A stretch of 64,000 bases of DNA from contig JANQHE010000016.1 of the NCBI GenBank assembly GCA_028282785.1, positions 1-64,000 on the forward strand, given 5' to 3'. The stretch's first letter is position 1, and every line of letters starts with the position of its first letter. Position numbers and translations under genes: made by a program. Under the pieces are notes generated by a model that did no database searches, was not told the DNA's origin, and saw nothing but the letters and a program-made list of their open reading frames with translations. This DNA comes from Bacteroidales bacterium. GTDB taxonomy: Bacteria > Bacteroidota > Bacteroidia > Bacteroidales > UBA12077. This document shows, in pieces, positions 1-8,616 of the stretch.

Positions 1-12
1 CAACCTTTTTTA

Positions 13-423
13 TTATTTGTATACATCTTCTCCTCCTTTCTCCATACTTATTTTATGTAAAGTCGAAATCATTGTTTTTGATGGAAATGGTAACGACATA
101 AGCGGCTTTGCAGCCATGGTAAACAATAACAACTCGTTATCGTCAGCTGCAATTCGGTTTTGTTTAATGGTATTACATTTTGTACATCTATGAATTAGCG
201 ACCATTCTTTATTATCTTGAATGTATATGCTTATTGGTTTCATAATCCCCCTGCAACTAGCCCTGCGGTCGCCAGGTGTTATATCCACATGTACACTACA
301 AAGGCAATGCGGACAATGATTTCTTTGATTTCCTCCAAACACTACAGGAGGAACAGCTTTCCCACAAGAGGCACAAATAAATGACTCCATAGGATTTTCA
401 TGTATTATTTTATTACGTGACAT
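13..423 (-). CDS. RNHCP domain-containing zinc-ribbon-like protein
   Basis: The protein of about 136 residues contains the literal RNHCP signature inside a paired-cysteine context: CASCG near the N-terminus, then RNHCPHC, a PGDR segment and a later CTKC pair. This matches the RNHCP family, small proteins expected to bind zinc through the Cys pairs. Its molecular role is not established. I chose the ATG at 423 because the family begins just before the CxxC pair; a GTG 18 bases upstream (441) would add six residues. The stop lies 13 bases from the window edge, so what follows it is not visible. The family assignment is firm; a role in RNA or ribosome biology would be speculation. Confidence 0.8.
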   Translation of the reverse strand: MSRNKIIHENPMESFICASCGKAVPPVVFGGNQRNHCPHCLCSVHVDITPGDRRASCRGIMKPISIYIQDNKEWSLIHRCTKCNTIKQNRIAADDNELLLFTMAAKPLMSLPFPSKTMISTLHKISMEKGGEDVYK

Positions 424-441
424 TTTTTTTGCGTTAAGCAC

Positions 442-994
442 AATTACTAATTGAGTTTAGCAATTTAGCCAATATAAACACTAAGAATATTTACATAGAA
501 ATAACTCTGGCAAGAATTTGCCTGAGTACAAATGGAATAATCAAAGTCTGTTGCAACAATGATTATTTACTTAACACGAACCAGAATAGTCTTAATCATC
601 AAATAATTTTAAGATTGCAAATATATAAATTTTTTGATATAGTTCCTTTTTCTACGAAACTTTTTAAGATTATTAGAGAAAACCTAATTAAATTCGGAAT
701 ACTACCGATTTCTTATTAGTCTTGTTTGTATTCAATCTTACCAACCGAACGGAGAGAGCTCACGCAGCAAAGCAAGTAATCCGCTTCAACCAACCTTCCG
801 GGATCAAATAGTTTTTACCTTTTTTAGAATTTTTCTGGTAGAAGCGGATTCTAGCCTTTTTAATTTCCCAAAACAAATCTTTAGGTTCTTGAATATAGAT
901 AGCTATAAGGGTGTTCCAGTCGATAATATAATCCAATGATTCCGCTTTCTTTTCGTGACCATGAGCGTGACCCTTAAAGTAAAAACCTAAAATT
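442..994. other. AT-rich intergenic stretch, no supported gene
   Basis: This spans the gap between the RNHCP gene and the GIY-YIG gene. I see no RNA gene or repeat in 442-759. From 760 to 994 one minus-strand frame stays open, but its upstream half overlaps the GIY-YIG gene out of frame and its product resembles nothing I recognise, so it is not annotated as a gene. Confidence 0.5.
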
Positions 995-1231
995 TTAAAT
1001 AAGTCGCTTATTCCTAAAAGCAATTCCTGAGCCTGATTTAAGATATTTTTCAAAGTTGTAGGCTTTGTATTTATCTGTAAAGGCAATGCAGGTAATTAGT
1101 TCAACGGGAAGTTTGTCTTTGGTGTAATGAACATAACCTTTGCTGTGCCTTTCAAGTCTATCTTCCAGATTGTTTGTGCAACCAGTATAATATGTACTGT
1201 TATTACATTTTAATATATACACATACCACAT
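995..1231 (-). CDS. small GIY-YIG superfamily nuclease
   Basis: This 78-residue protein is a single GIY-YIG fold. It starts with the MWYVYIL strand (GIY equivalent), followed by YYTGCT (YIG equivalent), the LEDRLERH helix carrying the catalytic Arg, and FEKYLKSGSG carrying the metal-binding Glu. It ends in the basic FRNKRLI tail usual for this UvrC-like subfamily, so it looks full length. These proteins are stand-alone nuclease domains of unknown cellular role. The ATG at 1231 lies about 60 bases downstream of the tmRNA 3' end on the same strand, separated by nested palindromes. The setting resembles the frequent placement of such genes beside tRNA genes, which suggests insertion there (inference). 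Confidence 0.88.
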   Translation of the reverse strand: MWYVYILKCNNSTYYTGCTNNLEDRLERHSKGYVHYTKDKLPVELITCIAFTDKYKAYNFEKYLKSGSGIAFRNKRLI

Positions 1232-1251
1232 AACGATTGTTTGTTTTATTA

Positions 1252-1294
1252 GTGGACTGTGTCCACCGTAGCTCGCTTCGGCGAGCGAAGGTGG
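1252..1294 (-). repeat. nested palindromes at the tmRNA 3' end
   Basis: Two overlapping palindromes lie here. GTGGACTGTGTCCAC occupies 1252-1266. A longer hairpin runs 1263-1294, with CCACC/GGTGG outer arms and a GCTCGC-TTCG-GCGAGC inner stem. The longer hairpin shares its arm with the encoded 3' CCACC end of tmRNA. It could act as a 3' processing or termination structure, although there is no U-run after it on the minus strand. It could also be a dispersed mobile palindrome. Confidence 0.6.
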
Positions 1295-1710
1295 AGCTGG
1301 CGGGAGTCGAACCCGCGTCCGAATAAAGAACCCAAATGTTTTCTACATGCTTATCTCTATATTGATTTTTGTGATTAGCCTGGCAAAGAGCGACCTTGCC
1401 TGCCTGCCGGCAGGCGAACTAATCCTTAGCTTCTAAAGTTTCGTCTGGTCATCGAAGCGCCAACCAAACTAGTTTAACTTTTACGATGCCTCTATATCAA
1501 AGTGCGGTTAAACGACGCTCTCCGAGAGACAGCCTGTTCTGCAGCTCCTAGGCTGCTGAATTAAGCTTAATTCACCTGGTGATATTAAGCAGCAAGCGCG
1601 TAATTATTTTCGCCGTTTATAATTTTGAGCCTTGAGATTTACGAGCCAAAACACAAAGCTCGACATGCTTACATTCCAGTTTACCTTACCGTCAAAACCA
1701 AGACAACCCC
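1290..1710 (-). ncRNA. ssrA: transfer-messenger RNA (tmRNA)
   Basis: Read on the minus strand, the gene begins GGGGTTGTCTTGG at 1710 and ends with a tRNA-like T-arm (GGTTCGACTCC) and CAGCTCCACC at 1290. The 5' GGGGTTG pairs with the 3' CAGCTCC to form the acceptor stem. The mRNA-like part at about 1582-1616 encodes a tag ending GENNYALAA followed by a stop, which is the Bacteroidetes degradation tag. Only CC of the terminal CCA appears to be encoded. tmRNA rescues stalled ribosomes with SmpB, and the ALAA end is read by ClpXP. A perfect 14-base palindrome at 1402-1415 sits in the pseudoknot-rich 3' half. Confidence 0.95.
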
Positions 1711-1721
1711 AAAATGTATTG

Positions 1722-1729
1722 CAAATTTA
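1722..1729 (-). promoter_or_regulatory. possible -7 box for tmRNA
   Basis: On the minus strand TAAATTTG matches the Bacteroidetes -7 consensus TAnnTTTG and lies 11 bases before the mature tmRNA 5' end. No clear -33 TTG is visible upstream, and the mature end would in any case be made by RNase P. Confidence 0.4.
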
Positions 1730-1810
1730 CAAAATGATTGCATGTTTCGCGGTTTTTTCATAAAAAAAATTAATTTTAAAGGTTTTAAGTTCAAATCAAA
1801 AAAATTAAAT

Positions 1811-3031
1811 ATGACACCTAATTTAAAAATCGGTATTCTGCGCGAGACTAAAAACCCTCCTGATAAACGGGTTCCCGTAACTCCTTCACAAGTTGTAAAA
1901 TTAACCGAACGGTTCCCTAATGTGGAGGTATACATTCAACCAAGCGATATCAGATGTTATACCGATGAGGAATATCAATATCTTGATTTAAATATGAAAG
2001 AAGACCTTAACGATTGCGATATTCTTATAGGTGTTAAGGAGGTAGATACTCAAGCTTTAATCGCAGGTAAAACATATGTGTTCTTTGCGCATGTTGCCAA
2101 AAAGCAACCTCATAATAGAACTCTGTTACAAGAAGTAATAAAAAAGAAAATTCGACTGGTTGATTATGAATACTTAACAGATTATAACGAACAGCGTGTT
2201 GTTGCTTTTGGTCGTTGGGCAGGTATAGTTGGTGCATATAACGGACTTCGGGCAAGGGGCATAAGAACTGATAACTTTCAATTAAAGGCTGCTCATCAAT
2301 GTATAGATATGGATGAGATGTATGCAGGCTTAAAAAAAATTAAGTTAAAAAATATAAAAATATTACTTACTGGTGGCGGACGTGTAGCAATGGGAGCCAT
2401 GGAAACGTTAAGCCAGCTTAATTTAAAGGAAGTTACTCCGGATGAATTTTTGAATAAAGAATTCAACGAGCCGGTATTATGTCGTATTGATCCCCGGCAT
2501 TATGTAAAACATAAGGGAGGAATGGAGTTTAATTTACAACATTTCTTTAATCATCCAAAGGAATATGAATCAACCTTTAAACCATTTACTAAAGTAACGG
2601 ATATTTTCATAGCTTGCCATTACTGGGATCCGAAGTCTCCAAAATTCATTACTAAAAAAGACTATCTCGAAACCGATTTTAATATTACGGTAATTGCAGA
2701 TGTTAGCTGCGATGTAAATGGACCGATAGCTTCAACGGTTCGTGCTTCAACCATTGCCGATCCTTTTTATGGATATGATCCTAAAACTGGTAAGGTTGAA
2801 ATGCCATTTGTAGATCCGGAAAATATTACTGTAATGGCTGTTGATAATTTACCGGGAGAGTTACCTCGAAATGCATCATCTGATTTCGGTATGAACTTAA
2901 TGGATAAAGTTTATCCGTCATTATTCGGGCATGATGATACCGGGATGATTGAGCGAGCCACGATAACAAAAAATGGGAAATTGACAGAACAATACGCCTA
3001 TTTACAAAACTATTTAGAGGGAAAAGAATAA
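1811..3031 (+). CDS. NAD(P)-dependent oxidoreductase of the alanine dehydrogenase / saccharopine dehydrogenase family
   Basis: The 406-residue protein opens with KIGILRETKNPPDKRVPVTP, the AlaDH/PNT N-terminal domain signature. It then has FAHVAKKQPHN and AFGRWAGIVGAYNGLRA, motifs typical of lysine-ketoglutarate reductase/LYS1-type proteins. A Rossmann nucleotide-binding loop LTGGGRVAMGA follows near residue 185. The later ADVSCDVNGPIASTVRAST and DPFYGYDP segments also match the saccharopine-dehydrogenase branch. The ATG at 1811 is chosen because the upstream open frame runs through the divergent tmRNA gene. Substrate cannot be read from sequence; amino-acid dehydrogenation linked to lysine or alanine metabolism is the likely class of reaction. 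It is monocistronic here. Confidence 0.8.
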   Translation: MTPNLKIGILRETKNPPDKRVPVTPSQVVKLTERFPNVEVYIQPSDIRCYTDEEYQYLDLNMKEDLNDCDILIGVKEVDTQALIAGKTYVFFAHVAKKQPHNRTLLQEVIKKKIRLVDYEYLTDYNEQRVVAFGRWAGIVGAYNGLRARGIRTDNFQLKAAHQCIDMDEMYAGLKKIKLKNIKILLTGGGRVAMGAMETLSQLNLKEVTPDEFLNKEFNEPVLCRIDPRHYVKHKGGMEFNLQHFFNHPKEYESTFKPFTKVTDIFIACHYWDPKSPKFITKKDYLETDFNITVIADVSCDVNGPIASTVRASTIADPFYGYDPKTGKVEMPFVDPENITVMAVDNLPGELPRNASSDFGMNLMDKVYPSLFGHDDTGMIERATITKNGKLTEQYAYLQNYLEGKE

Positions 3032-3207
3032 TAAAAAGAAAGTGTCCAAAAAGAAAAATCAAAATCATTACAATAAGGAACGAAGAAGCTTGCTTCTAGT
3101 AGTTAAGTAATATGTTTATAATCAATCAATTGAAAATTGAAATATTTCTTCATCCTAACGATAACCATCAGAATGAAGGATGACTACTTTCTGGATGCCT
3201 TCTTATT

Positions 3208-3918
3208 TTATGCATTAAGTACTTCTAAAGCTGCAATTTTATAACTTCTACCGATAGGAATCTTCGTTTCACTTATATCTAAGGATGTTGAAGTAAAAGA
3301 TTTTACTTTTTTAAAGTTAACGATAAACGATTTATGTACTCTTATAAAGGAATCTTTTGATAATTGATTATAAAACCTGGTTAAACTAGTTTTGGTAACA
3401 ATATTTTCATTGCTTGTAAATATCTTTATATATTCTCTCATCCCTTCGATGTAAAGAATATCATTTGGATTAATTCGAAAAGTTTTGTTGTTATCTTTTA
3501 TAAGAATATCATCAACTAATACCTCATTTGCTGGATTATTTTGAACTATACCGGAAACTCTTTTCAAATTTGAATCAAGATATTTATTAATAGCTTTAAA
3601 AAATCGATCCAAAGTAATTGGTTTTAAAAGAAAATCTAAAACATCAAGGTCAAAACCATCAATTGCAAATTGTTTATAAGCTGAGGTAATAATTACATTA
3701 GGTTTTCTAGTTAAGGATTTAAGAAAATCGATACCGTTTATTTCAGGAAGTTGGATATCTAAAAAAGCTAAATCTATTTGGTTATTTTGCAAGGCAAGTG
3801 CTGCTTCAATGGCATTCTCACATTCGCAAACTATTTCAAATTGTTTGAAATGTTCTAAATGGTTTTTAATAAGCTTCCTAGCCAATGGTTCATCATCTAT
3901 TATTAAGCATTTTATCAT
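3208..3918 (-). CDS. LytTR-family response regulator
   Basis: The product of about 236 residues has an N-terminal receiver domain: acidic pair IIDDE, phospho-acceptor Asp near residue 54 in LAFLDIQLP, and the conserved Lys in FLLKPI. Its C-terminal LytTR DNA-binding domain covers roughly residues 130-236. It is the partner of the histidine kinase encoded just upstream on the same strand; the two genes overlap by 26 bases, so they are co-transcribed. The ATG at 3918 is preferred over an in-frame TTG at 3927 because the receiver begins at MIKCLIIDDE. Targets are unknown. LytTR regulators usually bind pairs of direct repeats near the promoters they control. Confidence 0.92.
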   Translation of the reverse strand: MIKCLIIDDEPLARKLIKNHLEHFKQFEIVCECENAIEAALALQNNQIDLAFLDIQLPEINGIDFLKSLTRKPNVIITSAYKQFAIDGFDLDVLDFLLKPITLDRFFKAINKYLDSNLKRVSGIVQNNPANEVLVDDILIKDNNKTFRINPNDILYIEGMREYIKIFTSNENIVTKTSLTRFYNQLSKDSFIRVHKSFIVNFKKVKSFTSTSLDISETKIPIGRSYKIAALEVLNA

Positions 3919-5032
3919 TGTTATCAATAATTTTGTGGCACAATCTTATTTCGTATAAATCGTTTTGATCTTTAATCTCTAATTTGTGATTATCCTTACC
4001 CAGGTATAAATCCAGTCTTTTTCTGGCATTTAAAAGCCCTATTCCATTGGAATAATTTAAAGTATCTGTTTGTGTTTTTTTACTTTTACTATTTTTTACC
4101 GTAAAAATGATATTTCCATTCGAAATTTCTAATTTTACATCTATCCATTTGTGCTTAGTAGATTTACTTGTACCGTGTTTAAACGCATTCTCAATAAATG
4201 TAAAATATAGCAAGGGGACAACGTAAATAAAATTAATATTTTCAGGTATCGAGATGTTAATATCAAGATTTGAATATCTAAGTTTTTCAAGATTAATATA
4301 ATTTTCAATTATATTAATTTCTTTTTTAAGGCTAATAAATTTGTTTTTACACTCATAGATAGTATACCTGAGGAATTCGGATAGTTTTTCAATTGATTCT
4401 GAAACGCTTCTGTTGTCGCCTTCCAATGAAAGTGTGTAAATATTGTTTAAGGTATTAAATAAAAAGTGTGGATGAATCTGTCCCTTTAACATACTTAACT
4501 CGGTTTCAACCATTTTGGACTTTAATTGTTCTTTCTCAAAATAATTTTCCACATAATTTTTTAAATATTTGAGAGCGATGAATATAAATATTTGGCTCTG
4601 CATCATAACAAAAACCCTAAACATATGATTAGGCCTAAACATATAGGTCTCATATTTCATTATATATTCCGGTTCAACTAGTGGTAAGAAAATATATCTG
4701 CTTATTAATATATCATGAAGAGTAAATAAAATCATTAAGGCAAAATATATAACAATAAATTGTATATATCTTTTTTTCTTCAAAAGTAACTTAGGAACTA
4801 AGTAATATACAATAAAGTATAAACCTATTATGAATCCGGGAAGACCAATTAAAATAGCAATAAGGTTTTTTATGTAATACTTTGAATATGAGCTGTTATA
4901 CCAGATTGGTAATAAAAAAGCAATGCCAATCCAAAATAGGATGTGATATAGAATTCTTATTTTTCTACGATTAATCACATTTATTGAGTATAAAGATTTT
5001 GTATACAGTGTAATAATAAATATTTTTTTCAT
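3893..5032 (-). CDS. LytS/YehU-type sensor histidine kinase
   Basis: About 379 residues. The N-terminal half has four or so hydrophobic segments (roughly residues 25-160) and so anchors the protein in the inner membrane. A short coiled segment leads into the His-kinase domain with GQIHPHFLFNTLNNIY, where the phospho-accepting His lies near residue 187. The ATPase N-box FIENAFKHG and glycine-rich segments follow. No extracellular sensor domain is evident, so sensing may be through the membrane segments. It is translationally coupled to the LytTR regulator downstream. The ATG at 5032 was chosen over a TTG at 5050. The divergent SusC gene starts 340 bases away, but control of that locus is only a guess. 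Confidence 0.9.
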   Translation of the reverse strand: MKKIFIITLYTKSLYSINVINRRKIRILYHILFWIGIAFLLPIWYNSSYSKYYIKNLIAILIGLPGFIIGLYFIVYYLVPKLLLKKKRYIQFIVIYFALMILFTLHDILISRYIFLPLVEPEYIMKYETYMFRPNHMFRVFVMMQSQIFIFIALKYLKNYVENYFEKEQLKSKMVETELSMLKGQIHPHFLFNTLNNIYTLSLEGDNRSVSESIEKLSEFLRYTIYECKNKFISLKKEINIIENYINLEKLRYSNLDINISIPENINFIYVVPLLYFTFIENAFKHGTSKSTKHKWIDVKLEISNGNIIFTVKNSKSKKTQTDTLNYSNGIGLLNARKRLDLYLGKDNHKLEIKDQNDLYEIRLCHKIIDNNDKMLNNR

Positions 5033-5375
5033 TTTAGAAATCAAACGCAAATAAACTGCATAAAAAAGCGTATGAAAAGCACAAAGAAATGCATAATGTG
5101 CAAAAAGGTCGAATTAGATGAATTAGTATGCAATCAAAAATATCATTGAATCAGAATAAGTATTACTTAATCTTTAAATCCTGTTATTAGTACAAAAAAT
5201 AAATACACAACTTGATTTTATTTTTAATAGACTCAAACTCGAAATACATTAGCAATGTTTAGTAAAAAGAGTATTTGTGTACTGTGTATTAGGATCATTT
5301 TATATTTTAGAAACATTGCCATAGAATCTTTTTACTTATCCCTAAAATTTTAACCAAAATTTAAAATCATTATTT
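5033..5375. other. divergent intergenic region between sensor kinase and SusC
   Basis: This AT-rich stretch should hold the start signals of both the minus-strand kinase operon and the plus-strand SusC gene. I do not see a convincing TAnnTTTG box with a spaced -33 element, nor an RNA structure. Confidence 0.5.
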
Positions 5376-8300
5376 ATGAAAAAACTAACAATTTTTCTCG
5401 CATTTCTGCTGTTAGTTGCTTTTCAAGCAGCAGCACAAATGCAAATAACAGGTACAGTAACCGGTGCAGAGGACGGATTATCTATACCTGGAGTATCTGT
5501 AGTGGTAAAGGGTAATGCAACTATTGGTACTACAACTAACTTGGACGGACAATACTCAATAACAGTGCCAAGTGATGCAGAAGCACTGATGTTTAGTTTC
5601 GTAGGAATGAAAACTAAAGAGGTGATAATTGCCGGACAGTCAATTATTAATGTTGCTTTAGAATCTGAAGTTTTAGAGATGGACGAAGTTGTAGTAACAG
5701 CTTTAGGTATTTCTAAAGAAGTTAAAGCTCTAGGCTATACGGTACAGGAAGTAACAGGAGAAGATATTGTGAAGGGTGCAAATCCGAATATAATGACTGC
5801 TCTATCTGGTAAAGTAGCTGGAGTTGAGATTCGTCAATCTTCAGGTATGCCAGGAGCACCAGCTCAAATCTTTATTCGTGGAGCAAGAGCATTTAGTGGG
5901 ACAAACACACCTTTATATGTTGTGGATGGTATGCCAATTTCTAGTGAAAATGACTATACGTCTAACGTAACAGGAACTGCTTATTCAAATAGAGCACTCG
6001 ATATTGACCCGAATGATATCGAAAGCATCAACGTATTAAAAGGACAGGGAGCAGCAGCACTTTATGGTTTGAGAGCTTCCAATGGAGTTATTGTTATTAC
6101 AACTAAAAAAGGAAAGGCAGGACAAGGTAAACCGGTAGTAAGTATTTCAACTAACTATACGGTAGATAAAGTATCTTTATTACCGGAAGTTCAACAGACT
6201 TATGCTCAGGGTTTTAGTGGGAACTATGCAGTGGCAAATTCCTTTTCTTGGGGTCCTAAAATTGAAGATTTACCAGATGACCCAACTTACGGTGGTAATA
6301 ATTACCCAGGACATGCAGGAGAATTTTTTGATCCATATAAGGGAGAATGGGTAACTCCTCAGGCTTATAATAATCCTGAAGGATTTTATGATAAGAATGG
6401 TACCACATGGAGTACTAGCATTAATATAAGTAATGCTAACCAATACGGTAATTATGCTATTGGTTTTGGTTCTACAGATCAGGATGGTATTGTAGATGCA
6501 ACAGGAATGACCAGGTATAACGCTAAGGCTGCTGGACAATTTAATTTAACTGATAAATGGAGCTTAAGTTTCTCAAGTAACTTTTCTGACAGTCAAATCC
6601 AAAAATTACCTTCAGGTAATGATAGTTGGTTATTTACCGTTTATGGAGCACCTGCTTCATATGATTTAAATGGTACTCCATATAACCAAGAAGGTACATT
6701 AGGTGAATATCGTCAAATCAGTTATCGTCGTGGTGGTGTTGGACAAAACCCATATTGGGCAATAAATAACAACCATTATCATGAAAGCACCAGAAGATTC
6801 TTTGGTAATATAGCTCTAGAGTTTAAACCATTTGATTGGATGAATGCAAAATATCAAGTTGGTTTTGATACTTATACTACTGATAACGAAGATTACGAAG
6901 AGATGGGTGAAGGAGACTTACCATCCGCAGGTCAGTATCCAACACCTTCAAATCCTGTTTATGGTTACGTAGATCCTACGGGAGGTGAAATTTTCCACTA
7001 TGGTGTTACAAGAGAGGTATTTAACTCTTTATTTGTTATTAACATGAATCATAGATTCACTAATGATTTAGGTGGTAGTTTAATGCTTGGTAATGAGGTG
7101 GACGATAATAGGAGGGAATTATATGAATCTAGAGGTCTTGGTTTTGCAACCCCAGGATGGAACAATATAGATAATGCTTCTACTCAGTACTCAGATTATA
7201 ATAAATACCACCGAAGAACAGTTGGTTTCTTTGGAGAGATTGCATTGGATTATAAAAACATGGTTTACTTAACAGGAACTGGCCGCTATGATGTTGTATC
7301 ATCTATGCCTTCAGAAAACAGAGGATTCTTTTATCCATCTGTAGACTTAAGTTTCATTTTTACTGAGTTACCGGTATTTAAGAACTTATCTTTCTTAACT
7401 TTTGGTAAGATTAGAGGGTCATATGCCGAAGTTGGACAAGCAGCTCAAACATTTTATGGCGATCCATATTTTGTTACAGGAGGTGGTGATAGTGGTTTCC
7501 TAGATTACGGAATGGTTTATCCTGTATCTGAAGTAACAGGTTATAAGTTTTCAGCTACAATTTATGATCCTAATTTAAAACCACAGAATACAATGACTTA
7601 TGAAGTTGGTTTAGACCTTAAATTCTTCAATAATCGAATAGGTTTAGATTATACTTACTATACTCAGATTTCAGAAGACCAAATCTTTGCAGTTCCAATG
7701 GCAGGATCGACTGGCTATAGCCAGTTTGTAACCAATGCTGGTAAAATGGAAAATATAGGTCATGAGATCATGTTGTACATGAACCCTGTTAAAATGGAAA
7801 ACTTTAGCTGGGATATCAACCTTAACTATGCAACTGTTGATAACAAAGTTGTGGAATTGGCAGAAGGAGTTGAAAGTATTTTCGTTGGAGGATATACTAC
7901 TCCAAATATCAGAGCAGCAGCAGGTAGTGCTTACCCGGCAATTTATGGTGAAAAGTTTGTAAGAGATGACCAGGGAAGAATATTGGTTAATGAAGATCCA
8001 GCAGATCCAGGTTATGGTTTACCAATGATCGGAGAATTTGGAAAGATTGCAGAGGTAAATCCAGACTTTACATTAGGTTTTACAAATACATTTACGTTGT
8101 TTAAACTTGTTACTTTATCAGCACAGATAGATTGGAAAAAAGGTGGTTATATGTATTCAGGATCAAATCGTTTAATGAACTTATACGGTTCATCCGCTAA
8201 AACGGAAGATCGCGAAACTCCGTTCATTTATGATGGATATTTATCAGATGGTAGTAAAAATAACATCGAAAGAGGTGGAGTAGGTGATGAGGCTGCTTAT

Positions 8301-8597
8301 CAAACATTATACGTTAATATATACAGTTCACTTCCGGAAGCAAATGTTCATGAGACATCATTTGTTAAGTTAAGGGAGGTTGCTTTATCTGTTAATTTAC
8401 CAGAGAAATTTGTTAAACCTGTTAAGCTTTCAAGAGCTAGTGTAGGTTTTGTAATGAGAAATGTATTATTATCATCAACTCTAGATAATTTTGACCCTGA
8501 GTCATCTCAAGGTCAAGGTAATATGCAGGGTGGTATGGATTATATGTCACTTCCACAAACAACCTCATATGGTTTCAACATAAATCTTACATTTTAA
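5376..8597 (+). CDS. SusC/RagA family TonB-dependent outer-membrane transporter
   Basis: At 1073 residues it has normal SusC length. A signal peptide covers residues 1-21 (cleavage near AAAQ). A carboxypeptidase-like regulatory domain follows (about 22-105, TGTVTGAEDGLSIPGVSVVVKG). The plug domain (about 115-225) has the IRGARAFSGTNTPLYVVDGMPI and DPNDIESINVLKGQGAAALYG segments typical of SusC. The remainder is the 22-strand barrel, ending in an aromatic C-terminus (NINLTF). It works with the SusD lipoprotein encoded 19 bases downstream, energised by TonB, to import an oligomer. No glycosidase, sulfatase or peptidase gene lies beside it, so the substrate cannot be inferred. Confidence 0.96.
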   Translation: MKKLTIFLAFLLLVAFQAAAQMQITGTVTGAEDGLSIPGVSVVVKGNATIGTTTNLDGQYSITVPSDAEALMFSFVGMKTKEVIIAGQSIINVALESEVLEMDEVVVTALGISKEVKALGYTVQEVTGEDIVKGANPNIMTALSGKVAGVEIRQSSGMPGAPAQIFIRGARAFSGTNTPLYVVDGMPISSENDYTSNVTGTAYSNRALDIDPNDIESINVLKGQGAAALYGLRASNGVIVITTKKGKAGQGKPVVSISTNYTVDKVSLLPEVQQTYAQGFSGNYAVANSFSWGPKIEDLPDDPTYGGNNYPGHAGEFFDPYKGEWVTPQAYNNPEGFYDKNGTTWSTSINISNANQYGNYAIGFGSTDQDGIVDATGMTRYNAKAAGQFNLTDKWSLSFSSNFSDSQIQKLPSGNDSWLFTVYGAPASYDLNGTPYNQEGTLGEYRQISYRRGGVGQNPYWAINNNHYHESTRRFFGNIALEFKPFDWMNAKYQVGFDTYTTDNEDYEEMGEGDLPSAGQYPTPSNPVYGYVDPTGGEIFHYGVTREVFNSLFVINMNHRFTNDLGGSLMLGNEVDDNRRELYESRGLGFATPGWNNIDNASTQYSDYNKYHRRTVGFFGEIALDYKNMVYLTGTGRYDVVSSMPSENRGFFYPSVDLSFIFTELPVFKNLSFLTFGKIRGSYAEVGQAAQTFYGDPYFVTGGGDSGFLDYGMVYPVSEVTGYKFSATIYDPNLKPQNTMTYEVGLDLKFFNNRIGLDYTYYTQISEDQIFAVPMAGSTGYSQFVTNAGKMENIGHEIMLYMNPVKMENFSWDINLNYATVDNKVVELAEGVESIFVGGYTTPNIRAAAGSAYPAIYGEKFVRDDQGRILVNEDPADPGYGLPMIGEFGKIAEVNPDFTLGFTNTFTLFKLVTLSAQIDWKKGGYMYSGSNRLMNLYGSSAKTEDRETPFIYDGYLSDGSKNNIERGGVGDEAAYQTLYVNIYSSLPEANVHETSFVKLREVALSVNLPEKFVKPVKLSRASVGFVMRNVLLSSTLDNFDPESSQGQGNMQGGMDYMSLPQTTSYGFNINLTF

Positions 8598-8616
8598 AAG
8601 CAAAAAAGTTTAAATT

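Noticed and set aside
760-1086. A 108-codon minus-strand open frame downstream of the GIY-YIG gene
   Set aside because: Its first third overlaps the GIY-YIG gene in another frame, and the rest resembles no family I know. Continuous openness in AT-rich DNA is weak support.
1625-1810. N-terminal extension of the dehydrogenase upstream of ATG 1811
   Set aside because: It would run through the divergent tmRNA gene, and the family N-terminus starts at 1811.
3041-3060. TGTCCAAAAAG similarity to the MITE end after the dehydrogenase gene
   Set aside because: Only one end is visible and no matching inverted end was found nearby, so it is not annotated as an element.
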